Part shown: in pieces, positions 36,308 to 47,775 of the stretch
How positions within the stretch are numbered: the stretch's first letter is position 1
Layout: every line of letters starts with the position of its first letter
Source of the DNA: Reticulascus tulasneorum
Lineage: Eukaryota; Ascomycota; Sordariomycetes; Glomerellales; Reticulascaceae
Direction: 5' to 3'
DNA: 64,000 nucleotides
Assembly: GCA_001557505.1 (NCBI GenBank)
Contig: LSAX01000004.1
Location: 3,410,001-3,474,000, forward strand
Position numbers and translations under genes: made by a program
The notes under the pieces: model-generated
What the model was told of the DNA's origin: nothing
The model's database searches: none
The model's input: the letters and a program-made list of their open reading frames with translations, nothing else

Positions 36308-37174
36308 ATGACGAAGACCGCAATCATAACTGGTGGTGCCAGCGGCATGGGACTGGCAGTGGCCCAGGCTCTCGCCACCCGAGGAGGATGGGATCTGTAT
36401 TTGCTCGACATGAACGCCACCGCTGGAGAAGCAGAAGCAGCGTCACTGTCGGCCACGTTCCACAAAACCGATGTGACGCAGTACTCGTCTCTTGCTGCTA
36501 CTTTCAAGCGCATCTTCGAAAAGACAGGCCGTCTAGACTTTGTCTTCGCTAACGCGGGTATTGCGGAGAAAGGCAACTGGTATGAGAAGCATGACACTGG
36601 GAACGAACCGCCCCCGGAGCCTAATATGCTTGTTATGAATATCTGTATGGATGCTGTGATCACGACATCGTATCTTGCGCTCCACTACTTTCGACAGTCA
36701 CCGAAGGACGCATCGATAGATCAGAATCTCATCATGACGGCGAGCTGCGGAGGAATCTATCCCAGCTACTACTCGGCCGTCTACTCCGCTGCTAAGCACG
36801 GCGTGGTTGGTTTTATGAGGAGCATTTCCAAGCATCTGTGGACATATGACGATATTCGAGTCAACGCAATCTGCCCCGGCACAGTCAAGACGAATCTGCT
36901 GACGCAAAAAGAGTGGGAGAACTTTCCGGATGAATTCTTCACGCCGGTTGACAAGATTGCTGAAACGGTTTTGATGTTACTGGACGGCCATGATAATACT
37001 CCCAAAGAGAAGACTAGGATTGATGGTGAGAAGATTGAGAAGAAAGGGGTTCTTTGGGGCGAGGCGGTGGAGATTAGCGGGAGAAATCACTACTATCGGG
37101 AGGCTCCGAAGATTAGCGATGAAGGGATGCAGGCAGTGATGAACGCCACGGATATCCCTGAATTGAAAAAGTGA
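36308..37174 (+). CDS. Short-chain dehydrogenase/reductase, classical type
   Basis: Single exon, 288 residues. All classical SDR marks are present: T-G-G-A-S-G-M-G at 8-15, an acidic residue D34 at the end of the second strand (favouring NAD over NADP), N-A-G at 82-84, catalytic Y159 and K163 in Y-S-A-A-K, and the P-G motif after strand six. The overall pattern resembles fungal homologues of 15-hydroxyprostaglandin dehydrogenase, but the substrate cannot be read from sequence. It ends 154 bp before the end of the convergent MFS transporter. This pairing could reflect shared catabolism, without a backbone enzyme to call it a cluster. Confidence 0.85.
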   Translation: MTKTAIITGGASGMGLAVAQALATRGGWDLYLLDMNATAGEAEAASLSATFHKTDVTQYSSLAATFKRIFEKTGRLDFVFANAGIAEKGNWYEKHDTGNEPPPEPNMLVMNICMDAVITTSYLALHYFRQSPKDASIDQNLIMTASCGGIYPSYYSAVYSAAKHGVVGFMRSISKHLWTYDDIRVNAICPGTVKTNLLTQKEWENFPDEFFTPVDKIAETVLMLLDGHDNTPKEKTRIDGEKIEKKGVLWGEAVEISGRNHYYREAPKISDEGMQAVMNATDIPELKK

Positions 37175-37328
37175 ATCATCTCATTGTATATTACCTTAAC
37201 TTAGAAGTAAAATCAAGTGGTTGTCCCCTCATGTTCTTGATTGTTATATAATTTGGGATATTCACAGTTTGTTAACTTGGGAAAGTCCGATATAACAGTG
37301 TGCAACCCATCTCAAATCCTGAATGTAG

Positions 37329-39025
37329 CTAAACATGCTCGGTATGCTCGAACTTCTCTTGTTTGATCTTCAAGTCCAACTCATGTCTTTCGGCCTCAGT
37401 GGTATCTGTTAGTCTGACGACAACAGGGTCTCCGAAGACTTCCGCAAGTTCCTCGAGTGACTTCCCTTTCGTCTCGGGATAGAAGAAGTATATGACGATA
37501 ATTGTTATGCTGGTCAAGATCACAAAGACCAGGAAATAGCGCCAGCTGATAGTAGCGATGGCGGTGGCACCGGGAGTGACGAAGGTGATGCAGGCTACAA
37601 AGTAGGTTGTAGTTGCAAGAGCAACACCGCGCGATCGAATGTTGGTTGGGAAGATCTCGCTGCTGTACACAAAAGATGCAGCATCGATGAAAAGGCCGTA
37701 GAAGAAAACGAAACTAGATTTGGTCAGTTTGATATTCGAAATGGGATGTATGATTACGGCCTTACAGAAAGATAGCAAAGATCCCGGCTCTCTGACCCGC
37801 AAGACTGTAATTGTCACCAACTACGAACTCTGCAATCATCGCGGTCTCGATTATCATGGCTACGAGACAGCCAGAGAACCCTATCAGAAGTGCCTTTAAT
37901 GTTCGTCAGTACTAGATCACCACATGCTATACATTGTGAAAGCAACTTACAACTCGCCGCCCAGTCCAATCAAGGGTCAAAAGAGAGCCCAAATTGCCAA
38001 GTGCTCCAACAAGGGTATAGAACCCATATAAAAGCAGAGGCATCCGGCCAGTCAAGCCCAAGTTTTGGTAGATAATCACACTGTAGTAGTTTATTACAAG
38101 CCCGCCAGTGGCGTTGGCGGCAAACTGCACATAGCATGACAGGAACGCGCGTTTGGCATATGATGGTGTCGTGAGAATCGCCCAATACCCGCTTGGATTT
38201 GACTTCTCGAGTTCGATTTGCATTCGCATCTGATAGAATTCCTCGTTGGTAGCTAACTGATCTGGATCATTTGCGACGCGGTGAAGACGGCTGAGGCCGG
38301 TCCAGGCTTCATCGGGCCGGCCTTTCATCAGAAGCCAGCGGGGAGACTCTGGAACCCAAAACAATCCAAGTAGAAGTAGGACTGCTGGGATACAAGTGAA
38401 CGCTATCGGCCCTCGCCAGCCAAACGTCAGGTTGTCTGAGTAGGAACAGCCATACCCAACCCATGCTGACACTGTATAACCGCTTACTAAAAAGAAGCCA
38501 TGAAGACCGCCAAGCATTCCTCTTCTGGCTGGAGTGGATGCTTCAGCCAGATAGATGGGGGTTAGAGTCGCCAGGGCACCCAGTCCAACGCCTTGGATTA
38601 CGCGGACAACGATGAGCATTGCGACATGGACGCTACCGGCAGCCAGGGCACCGCCGATGATTGAGCAAATTGCCGCCGCCATCAAGGCAGGCTTGCGCCC
38701 GAACCTATCGGCGAGGGGGCCAGCGGCCAACGCACCTACTGCAGCCCCGAAGAAGAAGAGGGCATTCACCGCCCCTAGAATATGATTCGTGTAGGCGGCT
38801 CCTGGTCCCTCGGATTTTAGTTCAAAGTATGAGTAGAACCCTGGCTGACCGATGCTGGTGGCGAATGACGCGAAACCTAAGGACACGGAAGTCAGGTTAG
38901 GTCTGCGCCTCCTAAGAAGAATCAAGGAGCAGAACCCCCAATGCGTACTTACCAAAGCCATAGGTGAAACTACCCATGGCCACGGTCATTCCGACCAGGA
39001 CGTTGTACGGTGTTGTTGTACTCAT
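37329..39025 (-). CDS. MFS transporter, sugar porter family
   Basis: Four exons, 38953-39025, 37951-38876, 37766-37893 and 37329-37713; introns of 76, 57 and 52 nt keep the frame and give 503 residues. Twelve hydrophobic segments can be followed. Family marks: D-R-F-G-R-K-P in the loop between helices 2 and 3, P-E-S-P-R-W-L-L after helix 6, the Q-x-x-x-N-x-x-x-Y-Y region near helix 7, and P-E-T-K-G-K-S-L-E-E-L after helix 12. These are the signatures of fungal hexose and related sugar/polyol porters at the plasma membrane, which use the proton gradient or facilitated diffusion. The first exon encodes only 24 residues. Substrate unknown. The gene seems intact and converges on the dehydrogenase gene. 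Confidence 0.87.
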
Positions 39026-39919
39026 TTTGGAAGAGAACCTTCGGCGCAGTAGTATGGCGAGTGGTAAGGGACCGAAGAGCTTGATGATTCGAAAGACACG
39101 ACTGGGCGCCACTATATGAGCTGGACGAGGTATCTTTCATCTCCTCAGTTCGATTACCCCGGACTGCGCTAAGTGCCCAGGCGCTACAGAATCAGGAGAT
39201 AACTCCCCTGCATGGGCTATACCATAGCGTCACTACGCCATGTTTGTTGTCGTGGGGTAACGGGAAAACATACCCACAGCGCTCAATGCCAAGGCTATGA
39301 TTTTCCATTCATCTTGTTGGCCCCGACTTGGCTAGCAATACCCGCAACTAAATTTGATGGGCAAAAAGGATTACTGTTGTGCGCGTTGACAGGAATGATC
39401 CAGTCGTCAGCTTTCAAATGCTGGAAATATCAGCTAGGTGCTAACAGGGGCGAGATTCCGCAGGCGGCTAAGTAACTCCCTTCCCCTTATCTTGCGAATG
39501 TGAGAGATTCACTAGTTTCCCTTTGAATTGAAGCTTATGCTGCAACACTTAATGTGAAGACAATATGTCTGCCTACCCGATGTCTCCGTACCAATGTTAA
39601 ACTGCACTAGCAATCTAAATTCGTGAATCAATATGTTCAATTCAGCATTGCTTGACTAAACACGGAGCAATCCTAGCTTAGTTAGTTTTTATTTAAGCCT
39701 TGCAGGCCTGGTGCATTCCTTTTGAGACAATCGACATGATGGGTTATTCGGAATATTATGATATTGATGTTTCTTAGTGGGTTACGAGCCTTCCATAGTA
39801 CGGCCATAGACACACAAATATTGAATTTTCAATTTCTTCCTTCAACCGAATTTTGTCAGATGAACTGCGCGGTCGGTCAGTGTCCCCTTTCATCGCCACA
39901 GCTTTCCCTTGCCCAATTC
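39026..39919. other. Intergenic
   Basis: Promoter of the transporter on the left and 3' flank of the small secreted protein on the right. No gene is supported. Confidence 0.55.
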
Positions 39920-40339
39920 CTACGGGTATATCCCACCAGTATCTTTCCGATACTTGAGGCCCGAGTACACCTTGATCATGTCATCAGGTATGCCTGAAAT
40001 GACCAGAATTCCATCACCAAGGCTATGCAGCTTGCCATGCCTCTTTTCCCAGCCATATTCCTTCCTTTCATCTGCCGCCCGCGCCAACTCCTCTGCGATT
40101 ATATCCGTGCAATAATCCGAAACGCCGTAGATAATGGCAAGCTTATGCGCTGCGTCGAGGACCATCTCAGTTCCCTCTTTGAGGTACGGCTGGCAGGCTG
40201 GATCGTGGTCTTGCCAGCATGGAACTGGAGGCAAGTAGCCCCCCAATAGCTCGGGATCACGTAGTGGCGAGCAGCGCTTCGAGAGATGCGCAGAGGCGTT
40301 GGCGAGCGCCATAATTGGGAGAATGGCGAAGAAGCGCAT
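39920..40339 (-). CDS. Small secreted protein with Kex2-like processing site
   Basis: Single exon, 139 residues. A signal peptide covers about the first 17 residues (M-R-F-F-A-I-L-P-I-M-A-L-A-N-A-S-A), and a dibasic K21-R22 follows directly, so the mature chain would start at C23. The mature part of 117 residues has four cysteines, the first three clustered in the N-terminal third with several prolines, and a charged C-terminal half. No family is recognised. Size, secretion signal and Kex2 site fit fungal secreted effectors, antimicrobial-type peptides or small enzymes equally; I do not assign one. It stands alone between long intergenic regions. Confidence 0.6.
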   Translation of the reverse strand: MRFFAILPIMALANASAHLSKRCSPLRDPELLGGYLPPVPCWQDHDPACQPYLKEGTEMVLDAAHKLAIIYGVSDYCTDIIAEELARAADERKEYGWEKRHGKLHSLGDGILVISGIPDDMIKVYSGLKYRKDTGGIYP

Positions 40340-41449
40340 CTTTGTGTGGACTGGCAGTTTGTGAAGGATATTTAAGACGAGTCTGTAAGTTGTGGTTTAT
40401 AGTTCCAAGGTTGCGGACCAGGTGATGCTTATATAGACCTCTGGGTGACATCAGATTTGCTAAATATAGGCCAAAGATTTCAATCTAAAGGAGAACATAT
40501 TTTCCGGGCAGAGACATGCATACGACGAAAATTTCCGGAAGGCAAGGAACGCGGAGAATAGGCTACTAATATTTGCTTGGGAATTTGAGGTTTCCAGAGA
40601 GTGTGTCAGGGCATCCTCCAATTGCCAATCTGCGGGGGGATGCCCCTTGGGGATTTAACCGTTTCTTCCATAGAGAGGTGCGGACGAATACGAGCCTCGC
40701 CACCTCTTAAATGATCACCATTGCCTATAATGGGCAATCAAGCGTCGTGGACCCAGGTTTTTGTGCTGCTCACGTTGTATTGGTTGGTCGAGGTTACGAG
40801 TGTAGGTGACAGTTTCTTAACAACACCAGCACGTAGACCCAATTCTCCAGTCTCGATTTGGTACGGAAAGGATCCGTAACCCAAGATAGATATCAATGGC
40901 TAATTTGATCCGCTTCATCACTAGTCGACATAATAGGACGTTTAGGAACAATGTCAAATATAACAGAAGTTTGTGGGCAAGGAATTATGAAGTATGTCAA
41001 TGAAGCAGGAACCCCATGTGAGTGGCATAGACGTACGAGGAATCAATGGGTCCTTCGCCGATATTCTCTTACCTACCACTGCAGTTTACTCACTCTAAAT
41101 ACGCCCGCTGAGAATGCTTGAAATGCGCTCCCATCTAGTGCTCAGACTTTTGACAGCGGCAAGATTGCATCTGCGGGGAATTCTTGATAGTAGACTACTA
41201 GGAAGAGCTGCTGTTGAGTATTAAAGTGACACTTGTATCTGGTCAGGATGCTCAATCCGGGTAATAAAAGGTAAAGATCGATATATTTGAAGTTCAGTCC
41301 CTGTGAAAGAGTCCAACGGAAAATTCAAATTTTGGCCGCAAACCGTACATACTCTGAAAGTGAAAAGCAATTTTACATGGATGTAAGTTTGATGCGAAGC
41401 CACATGCCGGCCCGCGCCGCTGCCGCTCCGACCCATCATTCTAGATGAT
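40340..41449. other. Intergenic
   Basis: AT-rich spacer with the promoter of the small secreted protein gene. Open frames at 41221-41529 overlap the 3' end of the next gene and are not called. Confidence 0.5.
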
Positions 41450-42565
41450 TCATGCCGCCCGCTTTTTGAGCTCCATATTGTGGCGCCGATCGAGTTCCCA
41501 CCTCGTAGATTCTGCTGTAATCCTGTCATGATCTAGAACAGGCTCAAACCCCAGACGTTCCCGGGCTTTCAGAATACTATACGTGTGCGTGTAAAGGCAG
41601 AACAGTATTGCGAATCTGCTTAAGACAAGTGGTGGCTTGACCTTATCAAGTGTGAATAACCAAAGTGTCCACTCCACGAAAACCACCAGCGACATCATGA
41701 GCCAGCCAGGTAAGACCATGACATTCTCCAGTGCATCCTCTCCTCGAGCAGTCTTCCAAATCACTCCTATATGATGCCAGAACGGCACGGGAGCTCCATC
41801 AGAAGCGTTAAACGCCTCTCCATCAATTTTTCCTGATGCCCGCGTTGGATCAATAAGAGCTTTGGCGGCAAGGGTATGCAGTGTGGCAACGTTGGCACCA
41901 GAGACCACCTCGAAAAGGTTCTTGCCACTGCCGAGCTGAATGAGTATCCTGTTGCCAGAGCACATATCCAGCGCTTCGATAAGACCTTGCATATAACGCT
42001 CTCCATACATATGCCCGGGACGAAGGGACACCGTGCGTAGACTTGGTCCATTGGCGGCAAGAACCAACTGATCTGCAATGGCCTTGGTGCGATTGTATTC
42101 AGTTGTCCTTGCGGTCATTGTCCACAGGGGGTGAGTCTCGTCAATGTTGCTGTGCGGAGGATCCGCGTATACATCCATTGATGAAGTGTAGACCAGAACC
42201 TTCACAAAATCACTCTCGGCCGCGATCGTGAGCAAGATTTCCGTGCCTTTGACATTGGTCTGGTATAAGTCTTTCGGACTCGTTGCTGAAGGTCCGACAG
42301 CACTGGGCGAGGCGGCGTGAAATATGACTTGTGGTTTGATCTTCTTTACCAATATATGTAAGGCTTGAAAATCAGTGATATCCCCTCTCACGTAGTGTGC
42401 GCCGTCGTGGAGATTGTTCTCAATGCGACGATCGAATATGTAGACCTCCCCACACTCCTCGTCTTGCAAGAGATGACGAACAAGGTGGAACCCCAAGAAA
42501 CCACAGCCACCGGTTACGAGAACAGTCCCAAGGAGAGGCGGCGAGGTCCTTGTCTGGAGTGGCAT
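41450..42565 (-). CDS. 3-beta-HSD/Erg26-like NAD(P)-dependent dehydrogenase
   Basis: Single exon, 371 residues. Extended short-chain dehydrogenase with T-G-G-C-G-F-L-G at 18-25 for nucleotide binding, D45 at the end of strand two, a T-S-S segment at 127-129 and catalytic Y157-x3-K161. Pattern and length (F-H-A-A-S, V-x-G-T, R-P-G-H-M-Y-G) match the 3-beta-hydroxysteroid dehydrogenase/sterol C4-decarboxylase group, to which yeast Erg26 belongs. A hydrophobic segment near residue 275-300 would anchor it to the ER membrane. It is probably an accessory paralogue, not the housekeeping Erg26, because several residues around the sterol site differ from what I expect and its neighbours are not ergosterol genes. 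It lies 327 bp from the broken flavoprotein gene on the same strand; a common pathway is possible but unproven. Confidence 0.8.
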   Translation of the reverse strand: MPLQTRTSPPLLGTVLVTGGCGFLGFHLVRHLLQDEECGEVYIFDRRIENNLHDGAHYVRGDITDFQALHILVKKIKPQVIFHAASPSAVGPSATSPKDLYQTNVKGTEILLTIAAESDFVKVLVYTSSMDVYADPPHSNIDETHPLWTMTARTTEYNRTKAIADQLVLAANGPSLRTVSLRPGHMYGERYMQGLIEALDMCSGNRILIQLGSGKNLFEVVSGANVATLHTLAAKALIDPTRASGKIDGEAFNASDGAPVPFWHHIGVIWKTARGEDALENVMVLPGWLMMSLVVFVEWTLWLFTLDKVKPPLVLSRFAILFCLYTHTYSILKARERLGFEPVLDHDRITAESTRWELDRRHNMELKKRAA

Positions 42566-42892
42566 CCTTTAGGAATTGCAATTGCGAACGTCTCGTACAG
42601 TAATAATTTAGAAAAGAAGCACTTGTATGAAAGAATGTGGGGTTCAGCAGGGAAGCCAATAATTTAAAAGTATGAACCCCCTCTTCTTCGGAATGCAATA
42701 ACGAGGTGGCGCTATGACACGCAGAAACGGGACAATGTTGTGCATGGAAATAATTTAGATGCACAAGTTATCCAGAATACTCATGATAATTTTAATGCAC
42801 AGCCAAACGTTGATAACATTAGATGGTAGGAGAGCTGATGACTATTGCTTTCGCAACACAAGCCTATTGACTCCCTACCTAAGGCAGCTTGT
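42566..42892. other. Intergenic
   Basis: Short spacer holding the promoter of the Erg26-like gene and the 3' flank of the flavoprotein gene upstream of it. Nothing further seen. Confidence 0.6.
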
Positions 42893-44551
42893 CTACAGCT
42901 CAAGTCTCCCATCATGATCGGATTTATCATCCATTGTGTCAGCTGCGCTCTCGCTCTTTTGATAAGGATGGGGCCATCGAACCAAATGAACAGCATTTCG
43001 TCCCATTCGGCAGCTCATTTCCAACGTACTCAAAATCTCATCTTTACCGCCCAGATGGAACAGATTGGGTGCAATTTCGATTTCGTCTGGCAGACTGTGT
43101 TCTTTCTCGTACTTGGGAAAGGCATTTGGCCAGACCTGGCGATGGATCCAGCTGAAATCCAGCATCTTCCCCCCACCACGACGGGGGCCGGATTCTGGAT
43201 CTTTACCGAATAGTTCGAGAATACTGTCGTCATCCATTCGCTTGCGAGAGTGAATGCGGTATACATTTTCAGACTGGTCGCAATCGAAGCAGTCATCGTC
43301 GTCGTACCTGACCATATCCCAGTAATAGCTCAAACTAAGGAAATCTCGATCTTGAGATGTACTGTTGGTAGTAAGAATAGTTGACGGGAGACGCCTCACT
43401 CCTGGGTGTGGTCCAAAAGACAGCGGCGATGGTGGTCCGAGGTAAGTTGAGGTAATATGAGTTTCGACATATTCAGATACCGAAGCTGAAGCGGCGGGTT
43501 GCATGTGAGGAACATCAAGAAGACCCTTATTGCTCTGACTGAATGGCACCGCTACGATGACAGCATCATACTCGGCATGGCGTATAGTTGGAAAGTCTGC
43601 CGCTCTTAATGATAGTTTGTATCGTAGCTGTTCGCCTGGACCAATGTTGATAACCCTGGATTCAAGCTGTAAGTCGGCTTGAGACATATTGATGAGTCTC
43701 TCAATCAGCCGGCGATTGCCTCCGTAGACGGCATATGACTCTGGTCTGGACGAGATGATGGCAGATAATGCTGGTACGTTTTTCAAATGCTGTCCCCATA
43801 ACGGCTGCATACACGGATGTATGAACTAGGACTGGAAATGTGATGGGATGCCTTGGCGGAGTAGATAATCCCAGGCAGACCCCTTGACGGCACTGAGAAG
43901 ACCAACTCTCTCCACCTCCTTCTTTATGCTGGAGAAAGCATCGGGAAAGCCAAACGACTTCCATTTATTCAGCTCTGAGGACTCTATGCCATGAAACCTG
44001 AAGACAGAGAGCCAGTTCTTCAGGTAGAATGTGAGGACAGTAAATATATTGGAGAGCAGTTGGGCGACCACCGGTGGCGATGTGGAGTAATGCCAATCTC
44101 TCCAGCCACCTCCCAAATGGCAAAGTGGGCTGTTGCTGAAGCTCTTCCCATCCCATATAGCGGCGTCGTAAAATGATCGTTTCTTCTCCAGTCCAGTGAT
44201 GTTTATGGCGGAGTTGATGCACCAGTCCTCTTCGAAGAAATATGCGGCTCCCGCTTCTAACGCCTGCTCCGGCTGGTCGTCATACTTTGGGGGATATATC
44301 GTTTTAACCTGGCCGCCAACTCGGGATTCTGCTTCATAAATGGTGATGGAGATCGAGGGAGGCATTTTGTACGACGACTGGGAGAGGTGATGTAGGTGAA
44401 AAGCGGCGGCCGAGCCAGTGATGCCTGCACCAATGATGGCTATTCGGAATTCGGATTCATTGTCGCGAGAGGGTGGAGATTGGATCTTGTCATCATCGGC
44501 GAGAACCAGAGTCAGCGGCAGAGCGACGAGGACAGCTTTTGAGAGGATCAT
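42893..44551 (-). pseudogene. Prenylcysteine lyase-like FAD oxidoreductase with one in-frame stop
   Basis: Read from the ATG at 44551, the frame begins with a signal peptide (M-I-L-S-K-A-V-L-V-A-L-P-L), then an FAD-binding motif (I-A-I-I-G-A-G-I-T-G) with E-A-E-S-R-V-G-G downstream. After 241 codons comes a TAG at 43826-43828, and the same frame then stays open for another 310 codons to 42893. The part after the stop has Y-A-V-Y-G-G-N-R-R-L and F-H-L-G-G-K-D-E, as expected for the second half of the lysosomal/vacuolar prenylcysteine oxidase family. Spacing across the stop matches what I recall of homologues without a gap, and no intron with good ends removes the TAG in frame. So it is a nonsense-mutated gene, a rare readthrough case or a base error. 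An intact enzyme would cleave prenylcysteines with release of peroxide. Confidence 0.7.
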
Positions 44552-46527
44552 GATTAGAAAGATATGTCCAGTGGACTTTGATATGGAGGTGTTCGTGACA
44601 GTTGCTGAGCGGCCTATTGCTGGAAGCAACTAGCAGGCAGACGCTAAGTATGTCTCCTACCAACTTGGCGTATCTTCGCGTTGGGTGGCGGATGGATGAA
44701 ACTGGGGCGGCTGATATGCAGCTCGGACAATCTAGCTGGCCAACAACCCCCAACAGCCTCAGCCTTGCACCTGGACCGACCATAGTAACCTGGCCCCAAC
44801 CTTGAGCAGCCCGCCCAACTCGCAAACCAACAAAATTCCCCAGCGTCATTCCCAGTTATCGACTACTGCCACGGGTTTTCCGTCATCCTAAAGCCTCACG
44901 ACGAACAATTTGACGCTATAAAGCGTGACAGCGAGCAGGGAGATCAAAAGAAATGGGACCTCAAAAGTATGAGAAGTCAAGGTATGATTTCTGCTCGCAA
45001 TTGATACTTACTCTCAGATGAATAGTATTGAACTATTCTAACCCGGTATTCGAAAACATCAGAAACAACGTCCCGGGGAGAAAGCCAATCTAGGTGATAT
45101 GAATTATGAGGCGTCAAGTTTCCGATACGGCATATGCCGATATCTTCGCTGTCAATTCGTCTTTCCGGCTACCAATGCTGATCATTACGAAAGTGTAGCA
45201 CTCTAAATCTATTCAGCAACTCTCGAAGTCATGGCTTCGTTCGATAGACACAGTGGCACATCTATAGGCTGGGTACCCACGATGGCGAAGGTAATCCTGT
45301 CGTATCGCGTCTCGTGGATTGAAAAGTGAGAGCACTGTCAAACTCGACTTTTCCAGCAGCATTGCCTAGCGAATCACATGAAACTTTCAGATACCGAGCC
45401 TGCATGGTGGGCTTTGATAGTCGGAATTGTACCCAGCATACTCAAGAGTCCATGGTCATGGCTGTGTGCCCTATTACTTCGCCAAAGATACAAAGGACAA
45501 GGCTTTTACTGCCTATTGGTAAGAGGTAAGTTCTTCGCTCTCACTGTAGAAAATTTCGTCAAATCCTTGGGACTTGTAAAGTCGAGCGCCCAGGGCAAGG
45601 CTGCCAGCCAACATGTCGTGGCAGATTATGAATGCCCATCCAAGTGGCGACTTTTAAGCAGATGCCAATTTGTATGTGTGATAAAGTAAGGCCAACACCT
45701 CCGAGGCTGGCTGCACACGTTTATGCTCTTTTGTCGCAAAACAGTTCCTGCTATGGCGGAGCGTTCGCTGTCAAACACAACGACGCAAATAGATCCCAGC
45801 TGCAGCAGGCTAACCTGGTTTATCAGATCCGCCCGGGTCTCCTTAATACCAGGTTGGTACAGCGCACTGTGATGATGCCGAGACCTTGCCGTTGGTGCGC
45901 TTAGCTGAAGATCAAAGGAATAATAACGACTGCTCAGAAACAGTCGGCAGCTTCGGACGAATCCTTCAACTAGATGAGGTTACAGGTGCTACGGAGCACC
46001 ACAGAACTGTTTGGCCGCAACTTTACCCAATATAGCCATTTCTACCGAACCACTGGCGCTTTCTGTTCGACCTTTACCCCGCTGTGAAATGCGAGCTATG
46101 GGCGACTCCCGCCCATGTGTCACTCTAAACATATTCTCTGTTGATATATTGAAAGTGATTAGCCGGCCGGTGCCTCACAGGCCGCGCGAGGTTGAGTGCA
46201 ATTGCACTGCCCCATGCTGCGAGATATATACTAGATGGATGCCTCGCTGCTTCGAAAGACGGCCCAGACCCTGCCATTAGCACTCGTACAACTCCTGGAG
46301 CCCAAATTACTGCTATAGCCTATGCGAATGCCCATCCCTCGGCACGTAGAGAACCAGACGCGCTGGGTTAGAGAGGAATGCACATCTTGGCGCGACATCC
46401 ACAAACATCACTAAGCTTTTGTGCATTTAGTCAACGCTTTCTATAACGTTTGGAGCTCGAATACGTCTTAGTGCGCTAATCTGTCGTGCACTTGCATTCT
46501 AACATTGGTCTCTGACCAGCGCTGAAA
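44552..46527. other. Intergenic
   Basis: About 2 kb between divergent genes. Small overlapping frames at 45326-45904 and 46011-46280 show no recognisable domain. Possibly degraded sequence, but I see no terminal repeats or transposase motifs. Confidence 0.5.
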
Positions 46528-47775
46528 ATGATGTACAAACTCGCACTCTTGGGGTGCCTCTTCGCGGTGACCTCGAGAGTCAGGTGCCAGAGTCCGGGGC
46601 CAAACTGGCCGGACTGCGTCGATACGTCCTGGAATCACCATGCAGGATGGGAGATTCTTAATCTGGGCTATCAACCGCCGGGGAATAACTCGGGCAGGGC
46701 GTTACTGGAGCTAGACCTCCAGAACCTGGCAGATGGATCGCGAACGCTCTGTACCCTGAACAAAACTATCACTGAGAAAACGGTCGAGGATATGGAGGCG
46801 GCAATACTCGTCAACAGCGATGGCTCATGCGAAACAGTATGGACCGGAAAATACGATAACTTTGGGGCCCAGACCCCGAAGGCGACCACTGCTGAGATCA
46901 GCTTTGATACTGCCACGAGAGAATTATCTATCATGCAGTCATGGAGCTGCCGAGATGAGACTGGCCAGCTGTAAGTTGAACTTTGGACGACCAGAGTGCC
47001 GAAGTACACTTGAAGATTGACTTGTGTTATAAACAGTACTGCGTTTGCTGGCTGGGCAAGCGGTGTAGTCGACTTCTCATGCGGAATTGGCCGCGACAAC
47101 GGGGTGACATTCTGCTCACCGCCTGGATTGTACATCATAATAGAACCGCCACTGTTTCTCGGACCGGCGACCGTCACGTCACTCTCCCCATCGGCCCACC
47201 CACCTAGCCCGGAAGCCGCGCCCGGAGACAGATGCGCAGCCGGCCGTTCGGCTTCTGACGGGTGGCAAATCCTCTCCATGAACTACTACCCGCCAACTCC
47301 CCAACCAGAGGACTCTCCCTACGCACCAACAAACCTGCGAGTGGAACTAAGAAACCTGGTAGATGAGTCGCGCACACTGTGCTACTTGGAGACGCAGGAC
47401 ATCAGTGGGGCAGAAGATGGCGTCGTTCTCCAAAACGAAGGTGCTACCCTTAGTGTTAGCAACTTCGCAAATGCATGCTCGACGGGATGGTTGGAAGAGC
47501 AGGCAGGCGATGGAGCTGCAGACGAGACTAAACAGGAATGGCGCTGGAGCCCGACCGCTGAAGTGACCTTCAACACGAAGACTCACGAGTTGAGCATCAA
47601 CCAAACACTATCTTGTGGCGGTGTCGAGGGTGATTACACGGTTGTCCGCTTTGGGTCACAAGAACTGAGCCTCGACTGTGAGGAGACTGGTAACCCGTAC
47701 TACCCACTCTCGTGCCAGCCGACAACAGCACTATATAGCACCACGTCGGCGCCCATCATTATCGGAGCAGAATAG
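46528..47775 (+). CDS. Secreted protein with two tandem diverged domains, unknown function
   Basis: Two exons, 46528-46970 and 47037-47775, joined over a 66-nt intron (GTAAGT donor, AACAG acceptor) give 393 residues. A signal peptide is clear in the first 20 residues. The mature protein has two copies of one unit of about 170 residues. Unit 1 contains G-W-E-I-L-N-L-G-Y-Q-P-P, then L-D-L-Q-N-L-A-D-G-S-R-T-L-C; unit 2 contains G-W-Q-I-L-S-M-N-Y-Y-P-P, then V-E-L-R-N-L-V-D-E-S-R-T-L-C. Both also share an I/V-S/T-F-x-T-x-T-x-E-L-S-I segment followed by Q-S/T-W/L-S-C. Cysteines are at matching places. Several N-x-S/T sites are present. No catalytic motif is seen; a beta-rich binding module is the natural guess. 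The 3' part of the first unit lies in exon 2. Confidence 0.75.

Noticed and set aside
36308..44551. Biosynthetic gene cluster (SDR, MFS, Erg26-like, flavoprotein, with the nearby P450)
   Set aside because: No polyketide synthase, peptide synthetase, terpene cyclase or prenyltransferase is present; the transporter is of sugar type; two of the candidate enzymes are broken.
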